Positions 14,535-23,056 of a DNA stretch of 64,000 bases are shown one piece after another. The stretch spans positions 1 to 64,000 of the forward strand of contig CAJTSY010000006.1 in NCBI GenBank assembly GCA_910578995.1, in the 5' to 3' direction. The notes beneath the pieces were generated by a model. It had not been told where the DNA came from. It saw only the letters and a list, made by a program, of their open reading frames with translations, and did not search any database. Source of the stretch: an uncultured Acetatifactor sp. GTDB taxonomy: Bacteria; Bacillota; Clostridia; Lachnospirales; Lachnospiraceae. A program made the position numbers and the translations under genes. Position 1 is the first letter of the stretch. Every line of letters starts with the position of its first letter.

Positions 14535-17297
14535 TTATAGTTTGTTCCGGGGGCCCTCCACCCTTCCCAGCCGTGCCGCCAGTCCGGTCAGTATCTCATG
14601 GGTGATTGTACCGCACTGCTCCGCGATCTGGGCGGCCGTGATCTCTTCTTTTCCGGAACGCCCTATGACGACGGCATCATCGCCGCTGCGGATTTTGGGA
14701 ATTCCGGTGACATCCACAATGGACTGGTCCATGCAGATCCTGCCGATAAAGGGGGCCCTGCGGCCATTAATCAGCACATATCCCCTGCCGTTGGACAGCT
14801 CCCTGGGCAGTCCGTCCGCATAACCGATTGCGACGGCGGCAATCTGCATATCCTGTTCGGCGGTGTAGGTGATGCCGTATCCCACGGATTCCCCTGCATG
14901 CAGGGTGCGGAGGGAGGTAACCTTTGCTTTCAGGGACAGAACAGGCATCAGGGAATCTTTCCAGATATTCTGGTCTGTCTGGGTGCTGAGAACGCCGTAA
15001 AGGGCGATGCCGGGACGGACATAGTCCGCCGCGAGGCATTTCGGATCCAGGCCTGCACGGACCGGGGAAGCCTGGATAGCCTGTTCCCGGGCAGCTCTGT
15101 CCGGCAGCAGGTTCAGGATACCGTAACTTGCCAGCAGGTGCAGGCCGGGGCAGGGACAGCCCTCCTCCTTCAGGATATCGATGACCTGGTAGAAGGCCTG
15201 AATCTGACTGTAGGTGAAGGCCCTGTGGTCCGGGTGGGGGGAGTCGCTGGCGCACAGATGGGTAAACACACCGTCCACTTTCAGGTTTTCCATCTGGTAA
15301 ACAGCAGTAATCTCCTCCATATTTTCACACCGTATGCCAATGCGGTGCATTCCCGTGTCGATTCCGATATGTACATGGAGCCGTTCCCCGAACTGGTTCA
15401 TCCTGCGGGCATAGGCGTAGTCCACAACGGTCTGTGTCAGCCGGTATTTCCGAAGCAGGGGGAAGTCCTTCGGGGCTGTGTAGCCCAGGATCAGAATCTT
15501 CCCCGGTATTCCGGCCTTTCTCAGCACGATGCCTTCTGAGATACAGGCAACGCAGAAAGCGCTTACCCCCAGACGGCTGAGCATCCGGGAGATCTGGATG
15601 ATGCCGTGCCCGTATGCATCCGCTTTCACTGCAGGCATCAGCCGGCAGCCGTGGGGAAGCCGGGAGAGGAAAAATGCCACATTCTGTTCCAGGGCATCCG
15701 GGCTGAGCTCGATCCATGCCCGGGAACATGCGGATTCGTCCTGTTGTGTTTCCGCATCCGAACCAACGGTGGATTCTGCCATGGTGTTCCTCATGGAAGA
15801 ATCTATGGGGCCTGCAGGTATGCTTTTCCGCGGCTCCTGTTTTTGCCGGCCTGCCAGGCGGACACGGCGGGGGGCTTTCTGCTGCATGACAGATATGTCT
15901 TCTTCCGGTTCATCAACGGAGAAATCCGGTTCCCTGTCATCCGTATCACCCGTATCAGCTATATCACCCATGTCGCCTATATCATCCATGTCACCTATAT
16001 CATCCATTTCCTCCATATTTTCCAGGTCTTCCAATTCTTCCAACGACTCCTCATCGAATCCGGGGACTTCCTCCGGAAACGGCATGTCTGCCTCGTCTGC
16101 CGTACCGGGAAGTTCATCCGCATCCCAGTCTTCATAGTCACTGTACAATTGCTGCTCCTGTGTATCTTCCTCCTGGAACCGTGTTTTCCGCCTGACAGAT
16201 CCGGTTCCGCTTTTGGAGGCAGTTCTGCTCTTTCCGCCCGCCCTGTTTCCTGCCGGCGGGGACAGAAGCCGGGAGAGATTTACTTTTCCCTGCAGGAAGG
16301 TTACGAAAAATGCCGCGGCCGTGGACAGAACGGCCACTGCAAAATAATGAACCAGATTGTTTTCCACCAAAAGCTCCGTCAGGTGCAGCGGCCTGGCGAG
16401 TCCCCTGACCACCACGATAAAGGCCGGATGCAGGATATAGATCCACATGGCGGCGGTGCGGAAGCCTTTTTTTGATTCCACCCGGAACCACAAAAGCAGC
16501 TGGTACAGGAAATACATAACAGGTATCAGCGACAGGTACATGCTGTCATGCCGCTGCAGCTGAAAATGCCGCAGCAGGAACCCTTCCACTGTCATCATCA
16601 GGAAGGAGAGCGCCAGACCCGTACAGCAGGTAGGCAGGGAAATGTCCCCCTGTTCCTCCTCTTCATGCGCCCGTGCAGCCCACATGCCCATTACCAGGAA
16701 AAGGGGGGCAAGAAACAGGCCGTTGCGGGTATAGGAAAAAATGGTAAAGCCAAAGTCGTAGATGCCCTCCAGCATGGGGACTTTCTGAACCAGGCCGTAA
16801 TAGCTGTCTCCCAGAAGCCCGATCACGTACAGCAGGGCGGAGACAGCGGTCATGCCTTTGAGATCCAGGAAAAGGCTCATGAGGCGCACCAGTCCGATGC
16901 CCAGGATACAGGCCGGGAAGTACCAGAGATGATAAAAGGTTCCGTCAAATATAAGCATCCGCAGGGCTGAACCGAAGGTAATGTCCTGATAATGTTCCGC
17001 ATAGATGCCGATGGGGAGATAGAGCAGAATGCAGAAGAGATAAAGCAGCCCGGTTTTTAACAGAAATTTATGGAACCTGGCCGTGCTTTTCACCGAACGG
17101 GTCAGCAGCCCTGCCGCCACAAACTGGCCGGTAACCATAAAGAAAAACGGAACGGCAATCCTGGCAAGAATTCTTGTCAGAAAAAAATCAGCCCCCTCGC
17201 TTAAGGCGGCGAGGGGCGACGTGTGAATTGCAACTACAAGCAGGGCGGCAATGATCCGGAACCGGTCCAGTCCGCCGTAGTTTTTTTGGGTGCGCAT
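14535..17297 (-). CDS. vanT: VanT-like membrane serine/alanine racemase fusion
   Basis: A 920-residue fusion. Residues 1 to about 350 form an acyltransferase-3-type membrane domain (GGLDRFRIIAALLVVAIHTS, about ten helices). Residues about 355-535 are a hydrophilic, very acidic linker with repeats such as MDDIGDMDDIGDMGD. The rest is a PLP alanine-racemase domain: PLP Lys in AVKADAYGHG near 570, GIDTGMHRIG, VRPGIALYGV, the second catalytic Tyr in SVGYGITY and GRICMDQSIVDVT. This order is that of VanT, which supplies D-Ser for vancomycin-type resistance. ATG 17297 is chosen because GGAGG is 7 nt before it; the earlier ATG at 17303 almost touches the ribosome site. Known VanT proteins are about 700 residues, so the linker is oversized. 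D-Ala production is an alternative. Confidence 0.85.
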   Translation of the reverse strand: MRTQKNYGGLDRFRIIAALLVVAIHTSPLAALSEGADFFLTRILARIAVPFFFMVTGQFVAAGLLTRSVKSTARFHKFLLKTGLLYLFCILLYLPIGIYAEHYQDITFGSALRMLIFDGTFYHLWYFPACILGIGLVRLMSLFLDLKGMTAVSALLYVIGLLGDSYYGLVQKVPMLEGIYDFGFTIFSYTRNGLFLAPLFLVMGMWAARAHEEEEQGDISLPTCCTGLALSFLMMTVEGFLLRHFQLQRHDSMYLSLIPVMYFLYQLLLWFRVESKKGFRTAAMWIYILHPAFIVVVRGLARPLHLTELLVENNLVHYFAVAVLSTAAAFFVTFLQGKVNLSRLLSPPAGNRAGGKSRTASKSGTGSVRRKTRFQEEDTQEQQLYSDYEDWDADELPGTADEADMPFPEEVPGFDEESLEELEDLENMEEMDDIGDMDDIGDMGDIADTGDTDDREPDFSVDEPEEDISVMQQKAPRRVRLAGRQKQEPRKSIPAGPIDSSMRNTMAESTVGSDAETQQDESACSRAWIELSPDALEQNVAFFLSRLPHGCRLMPAVKADAYGHGIIQISRMLSRLGVSAFCVACISEGIVLRKAGIPGKILILGYTAPKDFPLLRKYRLTQTVVDYAYARRMNQFGERLHVHIGIDTGMHRIGIRCENMEEITAVYQMENLKVDGVFTHLCASDSPHPDHRAFTYSQIQAFYQVIDILKEEGCPCPGLHLLASYGILNLLPDRAAREQAIQASPVRAGLDPKCLAADYVRPGIALYGVLSTQTDQNIWKDSLMPVLSLKAKVTSLRTLHAGESVGYGITYTAEQDMQIAAVAIGYADGLPRELSNGRGYVLINGRRAPFIGRICMDQSIVDVTGIPKIRSGDDAVVIGRSGKEEITAAQIAEQCGTITHEILTGLAARLGRVEGPRNKL

Positions 17298-17359
17298 CTG
17301 CATTCCTCCATTGCTGTGAAAGTCTTAAAATCTGGCAAAAGGTGTCTTGAAGTGCAGCC

Positions 17360-18406
17360 TCATTCCAGGGCCAGTTCCAGAATCCTCGTGAGAACCTGGC
17401 TGAAGGAATATCCGGCCGCCTTCATCATGCCGGGATAACGGCTGTGGTCCGTGAAGCCGGGAATGGTATTGACTTCGTTGAAGACCACATCTCCTTCGGG
17501 AGTGAGGAACATGTCTACCCTTGCGAAACCGCGGCATCCCAGGGCTCTGTAAATGCACTTCGCGGTCTTCTTGATTTCCGCGGCTTTGGAGTCGTCTATC
17601 CTGGCGGGTACATGGATGGCGGAAGTTTTCAGGGTATATTTTTCCGTAAAGTCAAAGAAGCCGCCGGACAGCTCGATCTCATCCACCTCTCCGGTTATAA
17701 GTTCTCCGTTGCCCAGAACCGCGCATCCCACTTCGAAGCCCAGGATGTTTTCTTCCAGGAGTACCTGGGTATCGTACCGGAAGGCAAGGGAGAGGGCGGC
17801 GGAGAGCTGATCCCTGTCCGTGATTCTGGTAATGCCGTAGGAAGAGCCGGCCTTCACCGGCTTCACATAAAGGGGATAACCGATCTCTTCCGCAAAGGTT
17901 TCCGCCTGGCTCAGGGCGGTATCCTTCTCCAGGACGGCATGCCGGGGAACGCGCACCCCGTTCAGGCTCGCCAGCCTGTGGGCCCTGTCCTTATCCATGC
18001 CCAGGGCGGAGGCAAGGGTGCCGCAGCCTGCAATGGGCAGACCTGCCAGCTCCAACAGCCCCTGGATGGTGCCGTCTTCACCGTTGCAGCCGTGAAGCAC
18101 GGGGAAGGCAATGTCCAGCGGAAGGCTCTCAATCCCGCTTTCCTTCAGCAGGAGCAGCCGCTTTTCTCCCCGGTTGGGAGAGAGCGCCGCGGGGGTGCAG
18201 TCCTCCGGATTGTGCCAGGTGTCATTGAGCATTTTCTCAACCGGGCCGACATAATGGTACCAGGAACCCTCCTGCGTAATACCGATAAGAACCGGATTGT
18301 ATTTTGTATGGTCCAGATTCAGGACGACACCGGACGCAGAGGAGAGAGAGACACTATATTCGGGAGAGCAGCCTCCAAAAAATATGGCAACATTCATTTT
18401 TTCCAT
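17360..18406 (-). CDS. vanG: VanG-type D-alanine-D-serine ligase
   Basis: An ATP-grasp ligase of 348 residues joining D-Ala to a second D-amino acid for peptidoglycan precursors. Family features are FFGGCSPEYSVSLSSA at the N-terminus, FPVLHGCNGEDGTIQGLLEL, LYVKPVKAGSSYGI, a metal/ATP site GFARVDMFLTPEGDVVFNEVNTIPGFT, and FTEKYTLKTSAIHVPARI in the omega-loop region. The EKYTLKTS loop resembles VanG-type D-Ala-D-Ser ligases rather than housekeeping Ddl. The VanT-like racemase lies 62 bp downstream and would supply D-Ser. No VanXY dipeptidase is in the window, so full glycopeptide resistance is not shown. An ordinary Ddl remains possible. Confidence 0.8.
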   Translation of the reverse strand: MEKMNVAIFFGGCSPEYSVSLSSASGVVLNLDHTKYNPVLIGITQEGSWYHYVGPVEKMLNDTWHNPEDCTPAALSPNRGEKRLLLLKESGIESLPLDIAFPVLHGCNGEDGTIQGLLELAGLPIAGCGTLASALGMDKDRAHRLASLNGVRVPRHAVLEKDTALSQAETFAEEIGYPLYVKPVKAGSSYGITRITDRDQLSAALSLAFRYDTQVLLEENILGFEVGCAVLGNGELITGEVDEIELSGGFFDFTEKYTLKTSAIHVPARIDDSKAAEIKKTAKCIYRALGCRGFARVDMFLTPEGDVVFNEVNTIPGFTDHSRYPGMMKAAGYSFSQVLTRILELALE

Positions 18407-18453
18407 GATAAAATCCTTTCCTGTGTAATGTGGCGGGTCACCCGCGCCTTTTT

Positions 18454-18482
18454 ATCCTACATCTAAAGAGAGGAAAAGTAAA
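18454..18482 (-). promoter_or_regulatory. Possible promoter for vanG-vanT
   Basis: Minus-strand TTTACT (18477-18482), 17-bp spacer, TAGGAT (18454-18459); each box matches consensus at four of six. A GCGGGTCACCCGC palindrome (18433-18445) lies between it and the ATG and might be an operator. Confidence 0.35.
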
Positions 18483-18602
18483 TAGTCGGAAGGTTAATTT
18501 TTCCTTAAATTGAGGGAGCTCAAATTGACGAATGCCCTTCCGTTACTTTTAAGAGTTTTTTAATGATATTTTTTCCTTATTTAACACATTCAGGGTTTGA
18601 AT

Positions 18603-18710
18603 ATGGTATAATGACCTTATTCCTGGCATGAGAGGGCCGGATGGCCATCCTGTCATGTGCGTTGCTGTGCACATGACATAATGACCTTATTCCTGGCATG
18701 AGACGGCCGG
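18603..18710 (+). repeat. 70-bp relative of the 5148 repeat, 1.5 copies
   Basis: A full unit (18603-18672) and a partial unit (18673-18710) share ATGxxATAATGACCTTATTC and GGCC-GGAT-GGCC with the array at 5148. The hairpin arms are TCATGTGC and GCACATGA around the identical loop GTTGCTGT (18653-18676). Relative to the first array two stem pairs change on both sides, keeping pairing. As at the first locus, the truncated copy ends just before the ribosome site of the next gene. Confidence 0.85.
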
Positions 18711-18727
18711 AGGAAGGGAAAAGGGTT

Positions 18728-20209
18728 ATGAAATTCAGAACAAGGCTGCGTGTCACATTTGTGACCATCATAGCCCTGCCGTTGGTGCTGACGGCGTTGG
18801 CATTCTGCGGAATCGGGCTTTACCTGATGAACGTTCAGAAGGGATTTCCCATAGAAGAGCTTGATTACACGGCAATGACGGAGAACATGCGGGAAGTGGT
18901 GGATGCCACGGACAGGGTGTTCCTGACGCTGAAGAAGCAGGCGGCAGAGGACCCGTCCAGGCTTGCGGACCGGGAATACCTGGAGACTGTGAGTTCCCAG
19001 ATCGCCCGCAAGACGACCTATATTATCGTGAGAAAGGGCGAGGAGCTTTATTTTGCGGGGAACGAAGAGGCGGCGGAGGCGATCTTTCCCATGCTGCCGC
19101 TCTATGGACAGGAGGGAACGGCTGAGGAGTCCGGTATTTATTTTGACGAGATGGACAAGTTTGTGAAGGCGGTGGATTTTCCGTTTCCGGATGGGGACAG
19201 GGGGAGCGCGTTTGTGGTTACGAAGGTGAATTCCCTGATCTCAAGAAAGCTTCTCGTGGACATGTTTGTGGCGATCTTTCTGATTCTGATCTTTACGGGA
19301 CTGATGCTTACCAGATGGATCCACAAAGGGGTTTTTAATCCTATCAATGAACTGAATGTGGCCATGCGTAAGATCAAGGAAGGCAATTTCGATTACATTC
19401 TTGAGACGGATGCCAGAGGGGAGATCGGGGACCTGTACCGGAATTATGAGGATATGCGGCTGCGGCTGAAGGAAAATGCCCAGGAGAGCCGTGAGAGTGA
19501 GAGGCAGAACCGGGAACTGGTGAGCAATATATCCCACGACCTGAAAACCCCCATCACGGCCATCAAAGGATATGTGGAAGGCATCCTTGACGGCGTGGCT
19601 GTGACTCCCGAGAAGATGGATAAATATATCAAGACCATTTACAACAAGGCCAACGACATGGAGAGGCTGATCAATGAGCTGACTTATTATTCCGGCATCG
19701 ACAACAACAGGATACCGTACAATTTTCACCGGATTAACGTGGCGGACTATTTTGGGGACTGTGTGGAAGAGGTTGGGCTGGATCTGGAACAGAAAAATAT
19801 CCAGCTGAACTATTCCAATCTGGCCCCGCCGGATACGGTAGTTATTGCGGATCCGGAGCAGATGAAGAAAGTCATCAACAATATTATCAGCAACAGCGTA
19901 AAATATATGGAAAAGGAGCCGGGCGCCATCGATATCCGGATTCTGGACGGGGCGGATTCCATTCAGATTGAAATCGAGGACAACGGCAAGGGAATTGCCC
20001 AGAAAGACCTGCCCAAAATCTTCGAGCGGTTTTACCGCACGGATGCGTCGAGGAATTCCGCCCAGGGAGGCAGCGGTATCGGGCTGTCCATTGTGAAGAA
20101 GATTATCGAGGACCACGGCGGGTATATATGGGCCACCAGCAGAGAGGGTGAGGGAACATGTATGCACTTTGTGCTGAGAAAATATATAGAGCTGCAGCAG
20201 GACGAATAA
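18728..20209 (+). CDS. Sensor histidine kinase (HAMP, HisKA, HATPase)
   Basis: A 493-residue membrane kinase. ATG 18728 is preferred since the first residues FRTRLRVTFVTIIALPLVLTALAF form the first membrane helix. An extracellular sensor of about 140 residues follows, then a second helix (LVDMFVAIFLILIFTGLML), HAMP (IHKGVFNPINELNVAMRKIKEGNF), phospho-acceptor SNISHDLKTPITAIKGY with His at 270, N box ISNSVKYM, and G boxes EDNGKGIAQKDL and GGSGIGLSIVKKI. It pairs with the regulator 36 bp downstream. Being divergent from vanG-vanT it could act as a VanS, but the signal cannot be read. Confidence 0.9.
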   Translation: MKFRTRLRVTFVTIIALPLVLTALAFCGIGLYLMNVQKGFPIEELDYTAMTENMREVVDATDRVFLTLKKQAAEDPSRLADREYLETVSSQIARKTTYIIVRKGEELYFAGNEEAAEAIFPMLPLYGQEGTAEESGIYFDEMDKFVKAVDFPFPDGDRGSAFVVTKVNSLISRKLLVDMFVAIFLILIFTGLMLTRWIHKGVFNPINELNVAMRKIKEGNFDYILETDARGEIGDLYRNYEDMRLRLKENAQESRESERQNRELVSNISHDLKTPITAIKGYVEGILDGVAVTPEKMDKYIKTIYNKANDMERLINELTYYSGIDNNRIPYNFHRINVADYFGDCVEEVGLDLEQKNIQLNYSNLAPPDTVVIADPEQMKKVINNIISNSVKYMEKEPGAIDIRILDGADSIQIEIEDNGKGIAQKDLPKIFERFYRTDASRNSAQGGSGIGLSIVKKIIEDHGGYIWATSREGEGTCMHFVLRKYIELQQDE

Positions 20210-20245
20210 CAAGACAATGACAGGGAGAAAGGCAGGACTTAGGAG

Positions 20246-20938
20246 ATGAGCAGGATTCTGATTATCGAGGACGAGGTGGCAATCGCGGATCTGGAGAAAG
20301 ATTATCTGGAGCTGAGCGATTTCCAGGTGGACATCTGTAATACGGGGGATGAAGGGCTTAACATGGCTTTGAACGGCGAGTATAACCTGGTGATTCTGGA
20401 TCTGATGCTGCCGGGGATGGACGGCTTTGAGGTATGCCGGAAAATCAGGGAGGAGAAGAACATCCCGATCCTGATGGTTTCGGCCAAGAAGGACGATATC
20501 GACAAGATCAGGGGGCTTGGCCTGGGGGCGGACGACTACATGACCAAACCTTTCAGCCCCAGTGAGCTGGTGGCCAGGGTGAAGGCCCATATGGCCAGGT
20601 ATGAGCGCCTGGTGGGCACCAACCAGAAGCCCCAGAACGACATAGTGGAGATCAGGGGAATCCGCATTGACAAGACGGCGCGCCGTGTATATATAGGCGG
20701 CGAGGAGAAGACCTTCACCACCAAGGAGTTTGACCTGCTGACTTTTCTGGCGGAGAATCCCAACCATGTATATACCAAGGAAGAGCTCTTCCGGGAGATC
20801 TGGGACATGGATTCCATCGGGGATATCGCCACGGTGACGGTGCATATAAAGAAGATCCGGGAGAAGATAGAGAAGGATACCGCGAAACCTCAGTATATCG
20901 AGACCATCTGGGGGGTGGGATACCGCTTCAAGGTGTGA
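20246..20938 (+). CDS. OmpR/PhoB-family response regulator
   Basis: A 230-residue cytoplasmic DNA-binding regulator. The receiver domain has the acidic pair IIEDE, phospho-acceptor Asp in VILDLMLPGMDGFEV near residue 52, Ser/Thr switch MVSAKKDD and Lys in YMTKPFSPSELV. The C-terminal winged helix has TTKEFDLLTFLAENPNHVYTKEELF, VTVHIKKIREKIE and the final IWGVGYRF. It is the partner of the preceding kinase. Targets may include the divergent vanG-vanT genes (inference from position). It is followed by a good terminator. Confidence 0.92.
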   Translation: MSRILIIEDEVAIADLEKDYLELSDFQVDICNTGDEGLNMALNGEYNLVILDLMLPGMDGFEVCRKIREEKNIPILMVSAKKDDIDKIRGLGLGADDYMTKPFSPSELVARVKAHMARYERLVGTNQKPQNDIVEIRGIRIDKTARRVYIGGEEKTFTTKEFDLLTFLAENPNHVYTKEELFREIWDMDSIGDIATVTVHIKKIREKIEKDTAKPQYIETIWGVGYRFKV

Positions 20939-21066
20939 CCGGACGAAGCTGTTTCTTCTGCCCGGGGCTTGCGGTAATCATGGTGCGGCGGCTGTTCACG
21001 CGGAGGAGATGCGAAGAATTGGCCGGGCTGTGGTTTTAGGGCTGAGGGCGCCGGGAGCGCGGAGTA

Positions 21067-21106
21067 AAAAGGGGTGTATTTCCGTAAAAGGAAATGTGCC
21101 CCTTTT
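21067..21106 (+). terminator. Terminator after two-component system
   Basis: AAAAGGGG plus ATTTCC on the left (21067-21083) pair with GGAAAT plus GCCCCTTTT on the right (21090-21105), with small mismatches and a GTAAAA loop. It lies about 130 bp past the regulator stop. The remaining 20939-21226 holds no gene I can support. Confidence 0.6.
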
Positions 21107-21226
21107 GCTGTCCGCACCAGTGCCGCGCTGTCGCCGACAGGCGTGTCCGCCGCATTGCTTCCCTCCTCGCTTTGTCCTGGGGCAGATATCAGATGCTGAT
21201 TACCCGGGAATGAATGCAGCGGTGTA

Positions 21227-21391
21227 CTAGTATGACCCTCACCAATTAACCACATGTTTCACTTGTCTAAATTTCCGTCTGCGTCGTTGTCGTCGGTCAA
21301 CGATGCCACCGCATCGCCTCCCTCCTCCGCCTAGCAGGCCGAAAATTTATCCTTCGTGAAACATAGTGGTAATTGGTGTGGGTCATACTAG
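21227..21391. mobile_element. 165-bp palindromic MITE-like element flanked by CTAG
   Basis: The two 36-nt ends (21227-21262 and 21356-21391) are near-perfect inverted repeats, both ending in CTAG followed inward by TATGACCC. The pairing continues inward (TAAATTTCCG against CGAAAATTTA), and the centre holds a small perfect hairpin CGATGC-CACC-GCATCG. CTAG at both borders fits a 4-bp target duplication as used by IS5-type elements. There is no transposase. The right end supplies the TAG stop of the sulfatase gene (21388-21390), so the element truncated or extended that gene's 3' end. Confidence 0.7.
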
Positions 21392-22839
21392 GATCTCGGC
21401 GGCAGGAAGGAAAGGCAGCTCCTCTGCGGCCTTCCCGGAATCAGGCGCACCCCGTCCGTGTACCCTTCCTCCCTTCCGGCAAGCTCTTTTATGAGAATTC
21501 CGCGCAGATATTCGATCCGCTCCCGGCACTCCGGATCCCCTATGGCATCGTGGAGCTCCTGGGGGTCGGAGTCCAGGCGGAAATACTGCTCCCTTCCGGA
21601 TTCCATGAACCAGCAGTATTTATCATGCTCCGTGACGATATACTGGTTTCCCAGATCCCCGCCGCTGTGTTCCCCGTGCAGGTATTCCCTGCTGTTGTCA
21701 TGAAGCAGGGACATGCCGTCTATGGATTCCGGAATTTCTCCTCCGGCCAGTTCTGTCAGGGTGGGAAGAATGTCCCGCAGCTCCGCAAGTCTGCTGCACC
21801 GGGAGCCGCGCTCCATGCCCGGAACCCCGGAGAGGATCAGCGGGATATGAATGCTTCCCTGGTAAGGCCGGGTCTTGCGGAAGGTATAATGGTCGCCCAG
21901 AAGCTCGCCGTGGTCTGAAGTAAATAATATAACGGTATCCTGATAACGGCCGTCGTCTTTCAGGGCGTCAAGCAGCCGGCCGATCTGATTGTCCAGGTGG
22001 CTGATGCAGGCATAATAGCCGATCCGGGCCTGCCGCATCAGTTCCGGATCCACGGAACCCGTGTCCGCGTCCGTGAGCCTGCCCAGGCGCTGCAGCCGTT
22101 CCCGGTCAGCCCAGTCCCCTATTGCGGGCGGTGTAAGCTCCCGGTGGCGGTAAAGGTCAAAGAAGGCTTCCGGGGCGTCAAAGGGCGGGTGGGGACGGAG
22201 ATAGGATGCCATGAGGAAGAAAGGCATGGAACGGTCCCGGCGGCGCAGGAAGTCGATGGAACGGTCCGTCACCCAGTTGGTGGGATGGAGCCTTTCCTCA
22301 TACATCCAGGGGCGGGCGGTAAAAGAATTGCATTCAAGCCCGCAGTCCGTCACATCCCGGTCAATGCCAAGCTGTGTCTTCAGCCAGTAAAAATAATCGT
22401 CAGCAATTTTCTGGTTTTCCGCATAGGGGACGTTTCCGTTCCGGTAGGCATGCAGGTACCCGTCATGAAGCTCTATATTGTGGAAGCCCATCAGATTGCG
22501 CAGGGGATGCACATGCATTTTCCCCACACACTGGGTGTAATAACCGTTTTTGGACAGTTCGCCCGCCATGGTGACGGGGTAATCCCAGGCAACCCGATCC
22601 TGGTATCCCACCCTGCCGTGGTTTTCCTGCTTCAGGCCCGTGTGCAGCGCGCAGCGGGCGGGAATGCAGCTCGGGCAGGCGGTGTAGGCGTTGGTGTAAA
22701 GTACGCCGGTGGACGCCAGATGGTCCAGGTAAGGGGTCTTCACGTTGGGATGGCCGGCGATTCCCATGCAGTCGCCGCGCATCTGGTCCGTCATGATCAG
22801 AAGAATGTTTGGTTTTCGGGGGATGGATTGTTTTTGCAT
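21388..22839 (-). CDS. Cys-type sulfatase
   Basis: A 483-residue sulfatase cleaving sulfate esters, probably from host or plant glycans. The N-terminal metal site NILLIMTDQMRGD and the modification motif C58-I-P-A-R62 (in SCIPARCALHTG) are present; Cys58 would become formylglycine. VGKMHVHP, FFLMASYLRPHPPFDAP and ILFTSDHGELLGDH supply further active-site residues. No signal peptide is seen, so it would act in the cytoplasm. The required maturase is not in this window. The stop codon lies inside the palindromic element at 21227-21391, so the last few residues may not be the original end. The promoter is at 22944-22972. Confidence 0.9.
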   Translation of the reverse strand: MQKQSIPRKPNILLIMTDQMRGDCMGIAGHPNVKTPYLDHLASTGVLYTNAYTACPSCIPARCALHTGLKQENHGRVGYQDRVAWDYPVTMAGELSKNGYYTQCVGKMHVHPLRNLMGFHNIELHDGYLHAYRNGNVPYAENQKIADDYFYWLKTQLGIDRDVTDCGLECNSFTARPWMYEERLHPTNWVTDRSIDFLRRRDRSMPFFLMASYLRPHPPFDAPEAFFDLYRHRELTPPAIGDWADRERLQRLGRLTDADTGSVDPELMRQARIGYYACISHLDNQIGRLLDALKDDGRYQDTVILFTSDHGELLGDHYTFRKTRPYQGSIHIPLILSGVPGMERGSRCSRLAELRDILPTLTELAGGEIPESIDGMSLLHDNSREYLHGEHSGGDLGNQYIVTEHDKYCWFMESGREQYFRLDSDPQELHDAIGDPECRERIEYLRGILIKELAGREEGYTDGVRLIPGRPQRSCLSFLPPRS

Positions 22840-22943
22840 TTGAGTTCCTCCTGTGCATTTATGGCAGTTTTTTTATTGGTGGTGGAGCTTTTCCGGATCA
22901 TTCCGCCAGTTTCTGGAAAAATGCCGTGCCGCCCTTGTAATTC

Positions 22944-22972
22944 ATTGTATTGTTTCCCGCGCGCCGTGTCAA
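22944..22972 (-). promoter_or_regulatory. Sigma-A promoter for sulfatase
   Basis: Minus-strand TTGACA (22967-22972), 17-bp spacer, TACAAT (22944-22949). Its -35 box is 21 bp from the -35 box of the divergent kinase-cluster promoter. Confidence 0.7.
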
Positions 22973-22993
22973 TGTCATGCATCAAAAAGTTTC

Positions 22994-23022
22994 TTGAAAA
23001 CCTGCGTTCCTTTTGGTAGAAT
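22994..23022 (+). promoter_or_regulatory. Sigma-A promoter for kinase-helicase-Hsp70 cluster
   Basis: TTGAAA (22994-22999), 17-bp spacer, TAGAAT (23017-23022), about 35 bp before the first gene. No other comparable promoter was noticed before the terminator at 34731. Confidence 0.65.
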
Positions 23023-23056
23023 AAGAAAGGAATGTGTCAAAGGAGGAAACGGGGAT

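Noticed and set aside
18577..18771. Minus-strand ORF of 64 codons over the second repeat
   Set aside because: It is repeat-derived and overlaps the start of the kinase gene; no ribosome site.
19241..20845. 534-codon minus-strand frame
   Set aside because: It is antisense to the histidine kinase and response regulator; composition is typical of a shadow frame.
14535..20938. Complete vanG resistance operon
   Set aside because: No VanXY, VanX or VanY gene lies in or beside the region, so only a partial, possibly non-resistance set is claimed.
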